Shown here piece by piece: positions 54,235 through 64,000 of a stretch of DNA of 64,000 bases. The translations under genes and the position numbers were made by a program. This stretch comes from Pseudophaeomoniella oleicola (lineage: Eukaryota > Ascomycota > Eurotiomycetes > Phaeomoniellales > Phaeomoniellaceae). Where the stretch lies: positions 1 to 64,000 of the forward strand of contig QWDQ01000033.1 of assembly GCA_003868215.1 (NCBI GenBank). Direction: 5' to 3'. The notes below the pieces were generated by a model that was given only the letters and a program-made list of their open reading frames with translations, made no database searches and was not told where the DNA came from. Each line of letters starts with the position of its first letter. Within the stretch, counting starts at the first letter, position 1.

Positions 54235-56166
54235 ATGCCACCACGTATGACGCGCGCCGCTCTACGGGCGCAACAATTTCAAATTACGCAGGATGAAGGA
54301 CATCAGACAAATAGCATCGCAGCAACCCTCCAAGACACTGAAGACACTCAGGACCTCGCTCATGACGATGCTATTCTAAGTGAGACATCCGGCAATAGCA
54401 TCATCGGCTCACCAGTAGGAGACAAGATGCCGACGATATCAAGGTCCAAAGGTCAAAAATTGAAGAAGGTGTTGAAGGGTTTGTTCAACAACGAGGAGCA
54501 AAATGAGAAGACCGTTCAGCATCCTATCAACATGGCTATTGATGTACAAAGCTCACAAGGAAACACCTCGGCAAACGATTCAGAGACTCAGCATAGCACA
54601 AGCCTAGACATCACCTCTCCCACCGCGTCCAGCGAGACAGAGGCATCTGTCCTGCAAGAGGTGCCACCCTTGACGCATAGTCAGCATGACGTTGCAATTT
54701 CAGAGGCGCAGGAAACACTTCATGGACAGGTCGAGCCGTCTGAACATCTTGCGAGCTCGCTGCAAGACCCCAAGACATCCAAGTTTGATCCAGAACTCTA
54801 CCGAAATCAGACAACCTCAGATCGTACCACGCTTGAAAGTCAAGACGATTCATTTGTCGGTTCTATCAAGACTCGTTCTCCGAGCAAGCATGATAGCTTC
54901 TCACCAGAACCAGAACGATCTCAATCGAATACGGATGGAGATTCTTTTGTAGACGAGATCCAAAGCAGATCTCCTGCCAAACCTGTATCTCGCATTGAAG
55001 ATTCGGTTGAGGCAATGGACGCTCTCGAAGAAGCTTTGGAACTTGTCACGAAGGAGCTCCCAGATATCTCTGATGACGCGCTCGAGTCACCGACGTATCT
55101 CAAACGAGGCCCCCCAAAGCCTCAACCAAAGCCGGCTGCTCCAGGATCAGGTACTGTTGCTCAGAAGAGAAAGATTAGACCAAGTCCAGCGTCAGCCCAG
55201 CAGCAGGCAGCACCGTCCAAACCCCCAGTCCAAAAGAAGAACGCACAACAGAACAATCCGCCATCACTGTCGTTTTCGACGTCTCCGGCTAAGACAACCG
55301 CTCCTAAGCCAAAACTTCGGCCGGTCGATAAGTCGACACTCTCAACCAACAAGCCTGGGTTTGTTCCCGCCAAATCGACCAAAGCCCCTACCAAGTCTGG
55401 CTTTTCCCTTCCCGGAGAAGCTATAGCAGCTAAACTCAAAGCCCAACGAGAGGAACGTCAAAAGCGTGAAGAAGAAGCTGAGAAGCAAAAGAAGGTATTC
55501 AAGGCCCGACCTGCTCCTCGTTTCAGTACAGTTCAGACACTTCCAGTTCGTGGCACGACCACCAGCAAAGCTCGGCAAAGCATCATGATCAATGGCGGTG
55601 CCACCAAAGAGAATGAGGTACCAGTCCGTAAATCTTCCAGACCCAGCACGGCGGATCCGTCCATCAAGAAACGGCAATCGACCTTGACCGGAGCTCCTAC
55701 TACTACCAAGTTTGCGACCCTCCGACCAACAGCAAATTCTTCCCGTCCGCGTTCCACCATCCTGCCTTCCTCTACATCTCCTACCTTCTTAACCCCCAAC
55801 CTCTTTCCCAAACGCACTCTCTCCACAACAGCAGTTTCAGGCGCAGCTCCTCCCGCCGCCGCCGCGGGTAACTCCTCGATCACAGCATCAGATCTGGCAA
55901 CTCAACGCGCCAAAGCACGTCAAGCTTACAGCAGAACCAAAGCGTTGAAGGAGCAAACGGAGAAGGAGAAGAGGGAGAAGGAAGATGCGGCGAAGAAAGC
56001 GAGGGTCGCAGCGGCGGAGAGGGGGAGACAGGCGAGCAGGGAATGGGCGGAGAAGATGAAGAGGAAGCAACAACAACAGCAGCAACAGCCGCAGCAGGGT
56101 GTCGTCGCAAATGACAGTGGGGATATTGCTCCCGGTACAGGTGCTGCTACGTCCATCGCAACGTAG
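54235..56166 (+). CDS. Basic disordered protein with TPX2-like motif, unknown function
   Basis: Single exon of 643 aa. Mostly disordered and Ser/Pro/Lys-rich. A short internal repeat is visible: DSFVGSIKTRSPSK (206-219) and DSFVDEIQSRSPAK (236-249), with SP sites for proline-directed kinases. A charged helix at about 400-430 ends in VFKARPAPRF; a charged helix then FKARP.P is reminiscent of TPX2-type microtubule-associated proteins. Residues about 555-620 form a Lys/Glu/Arg coiled coil that ends in poly-Gln (RKQQQQQQQP). No catalytic domain. The neighbourhood (sgo1, dad2, ypi1) makes a spindle or chromosome role attractive, but this is inference. Confidence 0.82.
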   Translation: MPPRMTRAALRAQQFQITQDEGHQTNSIAATLQDTEDTQDLAHDDAILSETSGNSIIGSPVGDKMPTISRSKGQKLKKVLKGLFNNEEQNEKTVQHPINMAIDVQSSQGNTSANDSETQHSTSLDITSPTASSETEASVLQEVPPLTHSQHDVAISEAQETLHGQVEPSEHLASSLQDPKTSKFDPELYRNQTTSDRTTLESQDDSFVGSIKTRSPSKHDSFSPEPERSQSNTDGDSFVDEIQSRSPAKPVSRIEDSVEAMDALEEALELVTKELPDISDDALESPTYLKRGPPKPQPKPAAPGSGTVAQKRKIRPSPASAQQQAAPSKPPVQKKNAQQNNPPSLSFSTSPAKTTAPKPKLRPVDKSTLSTNKPGFVPAKSTKAPTKSGFSLPGEAIAAKLKAQREERQKREEEAEKQKKVFKARPAPRFSTVQTLPVRGTTTSKARQSIMINGGATKENEVPVRKSSRPSTADPSIKKRQSTLTGAPTTTKFATLRPTANSSRPRSTILPSSTSPTFLTPNLFPKRTLSTTAVSGAAPPAAAAGNSSITASDLATQRAKARQAYSRTKALKEQTEKEKREKEDAAKKARVAAAERGRQASREWAEKMKRKQQQQQQQPQQGVVANDSGDIAPGTGAATSIAT

Positions 56167-56645
56167 ATAGTATAGGTAGTTACAGCTACATGGCTACTTT
56201 TCTCTCACATTCGCCAAAGGGTAGCAAATAAACTCGATGGACCGATCTTTAGCTGTTTAGGTAACTTACACAATTTAGTTAGTTGACCAAAGGGTAGTAG
56301 ACTGACCGACCGAACCAACCAACCAATGATCATGCTAATTATCAACCATTAATTTCTGGGGTGGTGTTTTTCTTCTTCCCATTTCCACCCAGCTTCTCTT
56401 TCTCCTCTTCCTCTTCCTCGATCGAATAATCCGATTTTTTTACCAAGTTATTATAACTTACCTACCTGTCTGTCTGTCAGTTTGTGTAATATTATGTATG
56501 TATGGTCTTCCCGTCTTCCCAATTCTCGATTCTCGATTTTGAATCTGTTCTTGTCTATCTTACCTACGTAGGTAAGGTAGGTAGGTAGCTTACTTATGTA
56601 GTAATTACTTGTGACTTAATGAATCGCTGTGAAATTCTGTAATTA

Positions 56646-56676
56646 GTTGTTGTTGTTGTTGTTGTTGTTGTTGTTG
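56646..56676. repeat. (TTG)n microsatellite
   Basis: About ten TTG units in non-coding sequence between two convergent genes. Confidence 0.95.
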
Positions 56677-56734
56677 CTTTTTGGTATCGAAATAGATTAG
56701 ACTAGGCCGGATCAGATCGGATCGGATATCCAGT

Positions 56735-56760
56735 GAGAGAGAGAGAGAGAGAGAGAGAGA
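56735..56760. repeat. (GA)n microsatellite
   Basis: Thirteen GA units in the same non-coding gap. Confidence 0.95.
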
Positions 56761-57601
56761 TGTATGTTGCATTTGGTAGGCAAGTTAAAAGTATTTTGGT
56801 AACTACCCATTGGTAAGGTAGGTAGACTAGGTAGGTAGTTAAGGACCTATGTATGTACTTTTAGGTAGATAGTTATATACATATATACAAAGTGCATATA
56901 ACCTGGGGGGTATGAGCTGTGGCTGGTTGACTTATTATATCTCAAGATCAAGATATTCGTTCAAGAATTCGTATGGAAGAGATGATGGATGATAGGGTTA
57001 GTAGGGATGGAGGGGCAGGAGACCTCATCAGGTGGCCGAAATTGTTGCAGGCGAGATTGATTCATTTCATTCATCCATCGTTGTATCGTAAAAGCGTGTG
57101 TGTCCGTGCTTGTTGTCATACAGGATACGTGAGTTTGCCGGGTTCCGGAACAGGGGGAAAGGATCCGTCCAGGACCAGAGAATGAGAAGTTGACGGTGGC
57201 CTCTCTTTCTTTCAGCATTACGTGAGTGCCTGTTTGCTGGGTGTGAAACGAGTGACGCTGATTGTGGACTTGAAGATAGACGGACAAGTCTCATTGACAT
57301 GTCTGTCAGGAGGGTATCATCTGGAGTTTCATAATTTGTCTCGATTGTCGACACCATGATCATACATCTTGTTGTTACAAATTCAAAGGTAAATTCCTGG
57401 CGTGTCGAAGGTGTGATACGTCGTGACGCTCAAGTTTCAACGTGTATGCGTTCCGTGGCTCCATCAGAGCCTTCCTAGCTTTCTGATCTCAATCCAAGGC
57501 CATCAAATTTCGGTCATACTGAGACTAAGAAATGCTGGCTGCACTCAGATAGTCGTCTCTGAGCAAGTTTTCGTTACCATCGATCTCATACAAGAGTCAT
57601 T

Positions 57602-60402
57602 TCAGTCTGAAGGCCGATTTCCTGCATCAGGAGCAACAGCAGGGTTCAAAAAGTAGTCCAGCTCACTCGGGCCGCCTTGGCTTTGTTCATTCTGAGCGAG
57701 TTCTTCCAACAATTTCAGGAAAGGATCACCGTCAGAAGCTGGTGTCAATTGCGCACCGCTCCCAGATTGGCTATTGGTATCGATCGCTGTCATGTCGTGG
57801 TCGAGTGGATCCTCGGGATGATACCGTACTAGTCGGTTAGAACCAGATGGATAGGTGCCACCAGTAAGCGCATTTGCGTTAGCATACGTGGCCATGTCCT
57901 CAAGCGTTACTGGAGAGTAAGGAATGACGAACGGGGAGGCTGCGTCAGGAACCTCATGGGTTGCACCCTTCAGCGGTGTAGGGAATGGAAGAGATGTGGG
58001 GAATGTGAATGGTGATCCGAAGGCTGCCGGGTCAGGTGCGTGATGCTTGGATTGTGAATGTTGGCTCGACATGTTTGTCACTGGTCTTATGGGTGTTTGT
58101 GCCGGTGTTAGCGCTGTAAAATGTTGCTGACCCGAGCCGAACATTGTTTCCACCGGATGCTGCTGTGAAGTTGTCATCTGACTGGGACGACGTTGGCCCA
58201 TCGCAGGTCGAACAGCCTGGTTAGGCACGGTCTCCTGGATGCTGACTTGATGTGAGGACCACATGCTATATTTTCATTAGTTGCGAGGTTAAGGAAGTCC
58301 AGGAACCACGAACATACCTGCTTACTGTGTAATCCTCTTCAATGATATCCTTGAATGATACGTGAGAGCCCTCAAAATTATAGCCTGGGTATCTGTCGAA
58401 GAAATCTTCTAGATAGACGGGTGAGAACTGTACTTGGGACTCTTGAGACTTCACCAATTGTGCATGACAAGCGGTGATGGTCTCCAGTGTTCTCTTCTGG
58501 TGTGCAACTCCAGCCCATATGGAGCTCAACATCGTCAGCTGTTCATACTCTTTCTGTAGGTAATGGCTAGACATGGCGAAGACCTCTCCAGCTTGACCCT
58601 GATAATGATGACCATGGACATGGACAGAAGCTGCTGTACATATACAGTAACCAACAAACGCAGGCCATTCCATGCAAACGTCTCGTCGACCTAATTCGAC
58701 CAATTCTGCGGTCAAATTTGCATGAAGGAAACACTGATTCGTCGCTTCGATCTGCCATGACTGGTGTTGGCCCGTACCTCTGAGCTCATTCAGGTTGACC
58801 GGTAAGAAGTTTCGGTAGGTTAAGATGTGTATTAGATGGTACACGAGCTTGCTGAGGAATAGTGTCGTACTATCAGGATGGCCGAAAAGGCTCTCGACGG
58901 ACGCGAAGCAATTCTGGGTACTCGCTGCCCATATGTTTAGTTCACTCCGGATTTTTGACAAAGTTGAGCTTGTATGCCATGGAAAATGATGATCTCCGGC
59001 GACACCGCCTCCGGCAAGGTAATGGTTTGTCATGCCCAAGATACGTACAACGTCGATGAGCAGAGTAATCGCTCCCTGTTCCTGGCGTGAAGGATCATGA
59101 GTGAACTGCAAGTTGGGGCCATCGTTGAAAGGTTTTCCTTCCATCGATAGAGCAGCAGCATGTGGAGTGTAAGATGGCAGTTTTAGCCGAATTGTGGTGT
59201 CTGAGATAATCGATGGTCGTTTGGAACCGCAATTGTTGAAACGATCCATGATATAACATGACCAGAATAATCGCCTACGCAACTCACGTTCTGATGAGAG
59301 CAGCTTCAGCTGCAGTGGCGCCTCCCTGTGAAGCTCCATTGCGTAGGCCATGCTGACGCTATTGTCTGTGTTACGTCAGATGATGGTTCACAGGAGGAAT
59401 GACTTAGCACTCACACAACGTCGTATATGCCTTCTTCCCTTTCCCAACAGCATAAAAGGCCAGCGAGAGTAATAGTAAGGTCTGGAGTGATTCGATGCTG
59501 GGCTCATCAATATCTACGAGAGCTCTCGCTTGGGACGCGTATTTTTCTGCTATACTTTTGGCAGCCTGTTGGGTAGAGATCCCTCTGGCATATCTTATGC
59601 CTCATCAGCGGCGAGACGACCCCAAAGGACTCTAGGCTCACCTCATGGTCACAGCATAGACAGCAAATACCAGACACGTAGGAAGTTGGTTCGACTGGTT
59701 CATCTGACGGAACGTCGTCTCATCGAGGATATAGTAGGGCTTGCCGTGGATTTTCGCTAGGTACGTCTCTACTATTTCTTCTGGAAGCTGTTGTGGTACC
59801 GAAGCCCTTATGGTGACCGTTAGCTCAAGATCACCACCAAACACTGTGTTAATGAACGTACTCAATTTGTGGTTGCGTCGTGTAGGACGTCCTTCGGTTT
59901 GCTGCAGGACGTTTGGCATCCTCTGGGATTGTTACAGACAGAGGCGGAGCTTCCATTGGCGGCGTCGTTGGCGACGTAGATGACGGGAGACTTTTCTCAT
60001 TCTGCAGCTTCTTCTCTAGGCCATCGAAGCGCTTGAGTAGAGCTTCGAGCATGTTGGCATCCGTCTTGGGGCCCCGTTTCTTCGGGACCGCGTCTAGGAC
60101 CGTCTCAACACCAGACACTATACGATGAGGTTTCTGTGGCTTACCGTAGATGCAGGGGCATTGGAAGATGCTGCATGATTCGCACGTCGGCCGAAGCCTG
60201 TTGCATTTGATCTAGAACTCTCAGCCACTCATGTCCAGCACCACCCATGGTGGTTTTGTTTCTTGGGATCCCGAACCTTTCGCCGTCGGCATGATTTGCA
60301 ATTCATAGATTCACGTTCTCCGTGGGTTGCTTTCTTGATGGGTAACCGGTCAATGCCAACTTGCGGTCGCGACGCCATATCTGCAGTCGCCATGAGAGTC
60401 AT
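57602..60402 (-). CDS. Zn2Cys6 transcription factor with fungal-specific middle domain
   Basis: Seven minus-strand exons: 60402-60277, 60211-60145, 60117-59862, 59806-59642, 59593-59415, 59365-58318, 58265-57602, total 834 aa with every frame consistent. The first splice completes the zinc cluster: Cys35, 38, 45, 52, 55, 62 ([22 protein letters not shown]). The first donor is GTTCGG, weak. A linker with KKRGPK and a short coiled coil ([16 protein letters not shown]) follows, then the middle homology region ([37 protein letters not shown]), typical of the Fungal_trans domain. The C-terminus is Gln/Pro-rich. In-frame ATGs at 60438 and 60393 are other possible starts. Targets unknown; the acetyl-CoA, sugar or lipid regulators share this layout. 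Confidence 0.9.
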
Positions 60403-60984
60403 TCGAGGCTCGACTTGAAGTAGAAACACAGAATCCATGCACCGTATTACGCAGAAAGCATGTTGCTTATGCACGGACAACAAGAAGATTCCACTGCCGT
60501 GAACTAAAAGAGCCGGATACCATGAAGGCGGAGCGACAGGCCAAAGTCGACTGCTTTTGATGGATGATTATGACGGTAGTGGGGATCGAAGGGCCTCGGT
60601 AATTCACCTGCTATTGACCCTCGCTGTCTCAAACAGAAAAACGTGTGTTCAGGTCCGAGATAGTTATGGATGGGTGCAGGTACGCTCGCATTTGTCGGCT
60701 TAGCCAATGGCACGATTGCTGCAGGGTACCGGGACAAGACCGAAGTGCTCGGATGATATGATGATGGAAGAGAGACTTCAAGTGGGCGAGTGCAGTGTGT
60801 GATACGGGAGGAGAGAGCCAGTCACCGTAGTTGCATTCGTCGGATGACTCTAATAGTTGAACTTGGAAAGTTGATCTCAACCCCAGGTTCTGTCGTACAG
60901 CGCAATACGATACTGTATCAGGTGGTTCAAGAAAGTCCTTAGAAGGTATGGAGGGAGGGTAACTATGTAGCTAAGGGTTAGGTA

Positions 60985-61095
60985 AAGTAATTAGGGTAAG
61001 GTAGGTAGGGTAGCGACTTCTAGGTACAGGGTATGTACTGTAGTACCTAGGTACCTAGGTAGGTAGGCAGGGGTACCTGGGTAGGTACCTAAATA
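60985..61095. repeat. Cluster of CCTAGGTA/GGTACCTAGG words
   Basis: Imperfect tandem palindromic words built on TACCTAGGTA and GGTAGGTA. Similar, sparser clusters occur at 6710-6800, 49595-49625, 56555-56600, 56815-56880 and 61480-61565, always between genes. Confidence 0.8.
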
Positions 61096-61900
61096 CTATG
61101 ATAGAAGGTAAATTCCATTGGTCTTAGTGGCATCGCTAGAGACCGAACTTCCCAAGGTCCAGTAGCGAGGAAGCGAGGTAATTAATGATGATTAATAAGG
61201 ATATGTATCTAAATCAAGCAAGCAGGGAGGGACACTACGTACTTGAGCTTTAGGGATCATGCCTGATCAGACCTCAGGTAATAAGTGCTCATTGATTAAA
61301 ATTGATATAATACTTGTACCACTGCCTGATCCTACTTTACGATGTTCTCTCTGGTGGGTGGAGGTGGTGGTGGTGGTGGTGATGGTAGTAGTATTATTAT
61401 TGTTGATACTGGTGGTTACTTGGTAGGTGAGGTAGGTATCTAGTCTGCGACACATGGCATTGGCACAGGCTGCCTAGCTATCAACCATTAGGTACTTTGT
61501 AAGCAAAGGGGGCCTAGATTAGGTACATTAGCTTACCTACCTAGGTAGGTACTTAGGTACTTGGGCCTACTAATGTCCTTTAGCACATGCACCTATGATG
61601 GTGGCATCCTGGCATCTGGGCTGTCGTCTTCAAAGTCCACTTCTCCTTTAGGTCAAGTTGAATGTCTTGCGGCCCTGGAGTCTTCAACGAGGATAAGGCA
61701 CGTCCCGTAGATTAATTTATCGACAATCCTCATATCACAGATTAAATCCAAATTACCCTCCAAGGCAGCCATCGTCAGGTTCGGGAGAGGGGAAGCGAGA
61801 TATAAAAGTCACTTTTACAAGGATCACGGATTGATCCAGACCAGAAAGGAGAAAGAGGAGATGAACCGGCCGAGTAAGTTCCTTCTGACCTCCCTCAAGT

Positions 61901-61912
61901 TACTACGTAGTA
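61901..61912. repeat. Dispersed palindrome TACTACGTAGTA
   Basis: Single exact copy in the gene-poor right arm of the window. Confidence 0.9.
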
Positions 61913-63820
61913 CCTATGATTAATTACTCTTCACGTTACATCCATTATTACATGCTGGGAAGACCTGCTGCTGCCTATAGATACACTATTACAATACCTG
62001 TCTACCACGAGGTACCTTGCCTCCTCTTTTGATGTCTTCTTCTTTCGACTTCCCCCCCTCACTTAGCTTGAGAGAGTAGAGGTATATGATGGATGTGATG
62101 ACCGACCTTCCAACTCTGGAGTCATCTACCGAGATGCCTGCCCTGTCTTTACAACCAGTGCCCCCCTAGATGGTACCGTAGCTACCTACCTTTCCAGGTT
62201 ACCTTAGGGAGAAGACAATGAAAATGCCCAAATGCATCCTTCCGGTCTGTACCGGAAATAACGGAAATACGTGTACACAAGACTACTGTAATTATGATAC
62301 TGTGCTGACATTCATGGAAAATTGTAGCTTTGCCTAACGGGGACATCGACGGAAGATTAATTAATAATGCGGGGTGAACTAAGGCAAGGACTTATCTGAT
62401 CATCCTCATCCTCATCCTGATCATGATCCTGACCCTCTGCTGAAGTCACTAAAAGTACCAGACAGTATACAGTATCAGTACCATGACAAGTCAGCCATCG
62501 ATTGAGACCAACAGTTGGACGTAGTCGGGAACTGCTAAAAGGGTCGGGGACTGTGATTTATGGCACGTACCACAAGGGATCGCCGGTGGAGCAGATGCTT
62601 TACAAGATCCTGCCTGTTCTTGAAGTCTTTCCTAGATAGATTCTAATTGACGAAGAAATTGAAAAATCATGCAAACCAAGCCTCTGAAAAAACTGCTGAC
62701 TGTGACTACCTTAACGTATGGAGACATTCCGTTCCTGGCCTGTACGGCCATCTCATCGCTCCGCTTCTCGCCTGTGGTGGCACTTCCGTAGATATTCAGG
62801 GACGTAGCCTAAGGAGTCGAGAGTGTCGGAGAGACTGCCCTCTCATATGTACGACATCTGCCAAGCTGAGGAGCACAGCCAAGTAGAAGTAGCCATGGTT
62901 CGTTGCCCGCCGGCACGCCATCTCTCCTGCCAGTGAGCCGACCCGGATGGGAACATTGATTTAGTGGCATGGAACTCTGCTTAGCTTGTGACTCTTTCGA
63001 TACCGCTCCTTATCGTAGAACATCAATTCGACCACTGTCTTCAGATATGTCACCTCGCTAAAGAAGAAAAGCGGCAGGCATGGAGATGTTCGGTGTCGAA
63101 TTTTAGTTTGATGCGAGATGCTTCCCGTGCGGCACCCTCGTGGACCTTCTCTGCTGCTTTCTAGTTTCAGATGCGGATATGGCCCAGAGAGACACAGCCC
63201 GCGCACTAGCTATCGTTAATTGCCCGGCGAGCGCTGGACTGTGGTCCATCCCGTCAAGGCCCCAGATCATATACTGGGGAACGTCTACCATAGTCGATGT
63301 CATTGGCTGCTAGCCCTCGACAAAGGTACCTGCACTGAGACCTGCACCGACGAGCCGAGACCTGCATCATCGAAGGATAAAGGGTCTCGACTGATGCAAC
63401 GTATTAATTTAAAGCCCGACGGGTTTGACGGGATGCACACATTCCACGTTTTCTTTACCTTGATCCCTGCAATGCGAGGACCCTTCTGGAACCCCACCCT
63501 CTTAGCGCTTTGTATGCAAGACTTCCGAGTGACGAGACAGCAGCCATTGAAAGGGATCAGCAGGACGGACAGTCAGCGATTCGACATGGACTGGTCTTTT
63601 GTGTCCGCACCGGAAGGGTTACACAAGAATAGGCTTGCTGAGCGAGTCGGTTAAGGCGCAGGCCCCTAAGCGAGAGCGGTGTTGTATGCGTGGCATCCTC
63701 GTTACCGGCCCTACTTTTAGCGTTGGTTCCCTCTATATATTTAACCTTTTGAGGGATGACTGTTTGAGTCAGCAGCTGGCCAGGAGAGAGCAGGATCTCA
63801 ATGGAGGCAGGCCGTCTGAT

Positions 63821-63846
63821 GTGTGTGTGTGTGTGTGTGTGTGTGT
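63821..63846. repeat. (GT)n microsatellite
   Basis: Thirteen GT units in non-coding sequence near the right edge. Confidence 0.95.
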
Positions 63847-64000
63847 TCGTGTAGCGGTACAGGTCAGAGAGATTGGTGATCGTCCTAGAGATATTCTTCG
63901 GACTTATGCAGCAATATCCTTGAAATGTCCAAGATAATTTGAGGCACGGGAAAGGTTGCAGAAGAGGCTAGATGCTACAAGCCGACACCATGTACACTGC

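Larger units (their letters stand above)
56167..57601. other. Intergenic with microsatellites
   Basis: Convergent 3' regions. Contains (TTG)n at 56646-56676, (GA)n at 56735-56760, and many AGGTAGGT/CCTAC words at 56555-56600 and 56815-56880. No gene was recognised. Confidence 0.6.
60403..64000. other. Gene-poor region of 3.6 kb
   Basis: No recognised gene. Dense CCTAGGTA/GGTACCTAGG words occur at 60950-61100 and 61480-61565, with a GGT-repeat at 61364-61380, one TACTACGTAGTA (61901-61912) and a (GT)n tract (63821-63846). The left part is the promoter of the minus-strand regulator. An ATG-less 144-codon ORF at 63220-63654 shows no motif. Confidence 0.55.

Noticed and set aside
63220-63654. 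144-codon plus-strand ORF
   Set aside because: Starts at TTG, lacks motifs and sits in repeat-rich intergenic DNA.

Overview
The window is nuclear DNA of a filamentous ascomycete (Pezizomycotina). Evidence is the gene set (shugoshin, Dad2, Sts1/Cut8, Sog2, Ypi1, three Zn2Cys6 proteins, a CAP protein, a GPI-anchored Ser/Thr-rich wall protein), mostly short GT-AG introns of 45-120 nt, and one gene per promoter on both strands. Gene style and the aromatic-degradation genes would fit Eurotiomycetes, perhaps Chaetothyriales (black yeasts), but that rank is inference. Twenty protein genes are modelled with reading frames that stay open across every proposed splice, plus one weak candidate. No tRNA, rRNA, CRISPR or intact transposon was found.

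Layout. 1.9-9.9 kb: a possible aromatic-catabolism group, with a cytochrome P450 (minus), a divergent homogentisate 1,2-dioxygenase-like gene (plus) and a Zn2Cys6 regulator (plus), followed by an aquaporin (11.3-12.3 kb) and a SWIM+RING ubiquitin-ligase-like gene (12.9-14.2 kb). 14.2-18.5 kb is a gene-poor stretch. 18.5-20.8 kb encodes one polypeptide joining a Zn2Cys6 DNA-binding domain to a maltose-acetyltransferase-type enzyme domain. 22.1-27 kb: an IQ/Tcp11 protein and a small SET-domain protein. 27.7-30.3 kb (minus): a GPI-anchored wall protein and a SANT-like protein. 31.6-36.8 kb: Sog2-type LRR protein and the nuclear proteasome tether Sts1/Cut8. 38.6-41.3 kb: divergent pair of cytochrome c haem lyase and mevalonate diphosphate decarboxylase. 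41.3-48.4 kb: gene-poor, holding one CAP-domain secreted protein and one weak candidate gene. 48.4-56.2 kb: a mitosis-flavoured neighbourhood of Ypi1 (PP1 regulator), shugoshin divergent from Dad2, and a basic disordered protein with a TPX2-like motif. 57.6-60.4 kb (minus): a seven-exon Zn2Cys6 regulator. 60.4-64 kb: gene-poor.

Most notable points: the homogentisate dioxygenase-like enzyme keeps its three iron ligands but has Gln at the position of the catalytic His (human His292) and carries an Asn/Gly/His-rich tail; the regulator-acetyltransferase fusion keeps both zinc-cluster and likely active-site residues; an exact 12-base palindrome, TACTACGTAGTA, occurs seven times, always between genes; and several spindle/kinetochore genes sit side by side.
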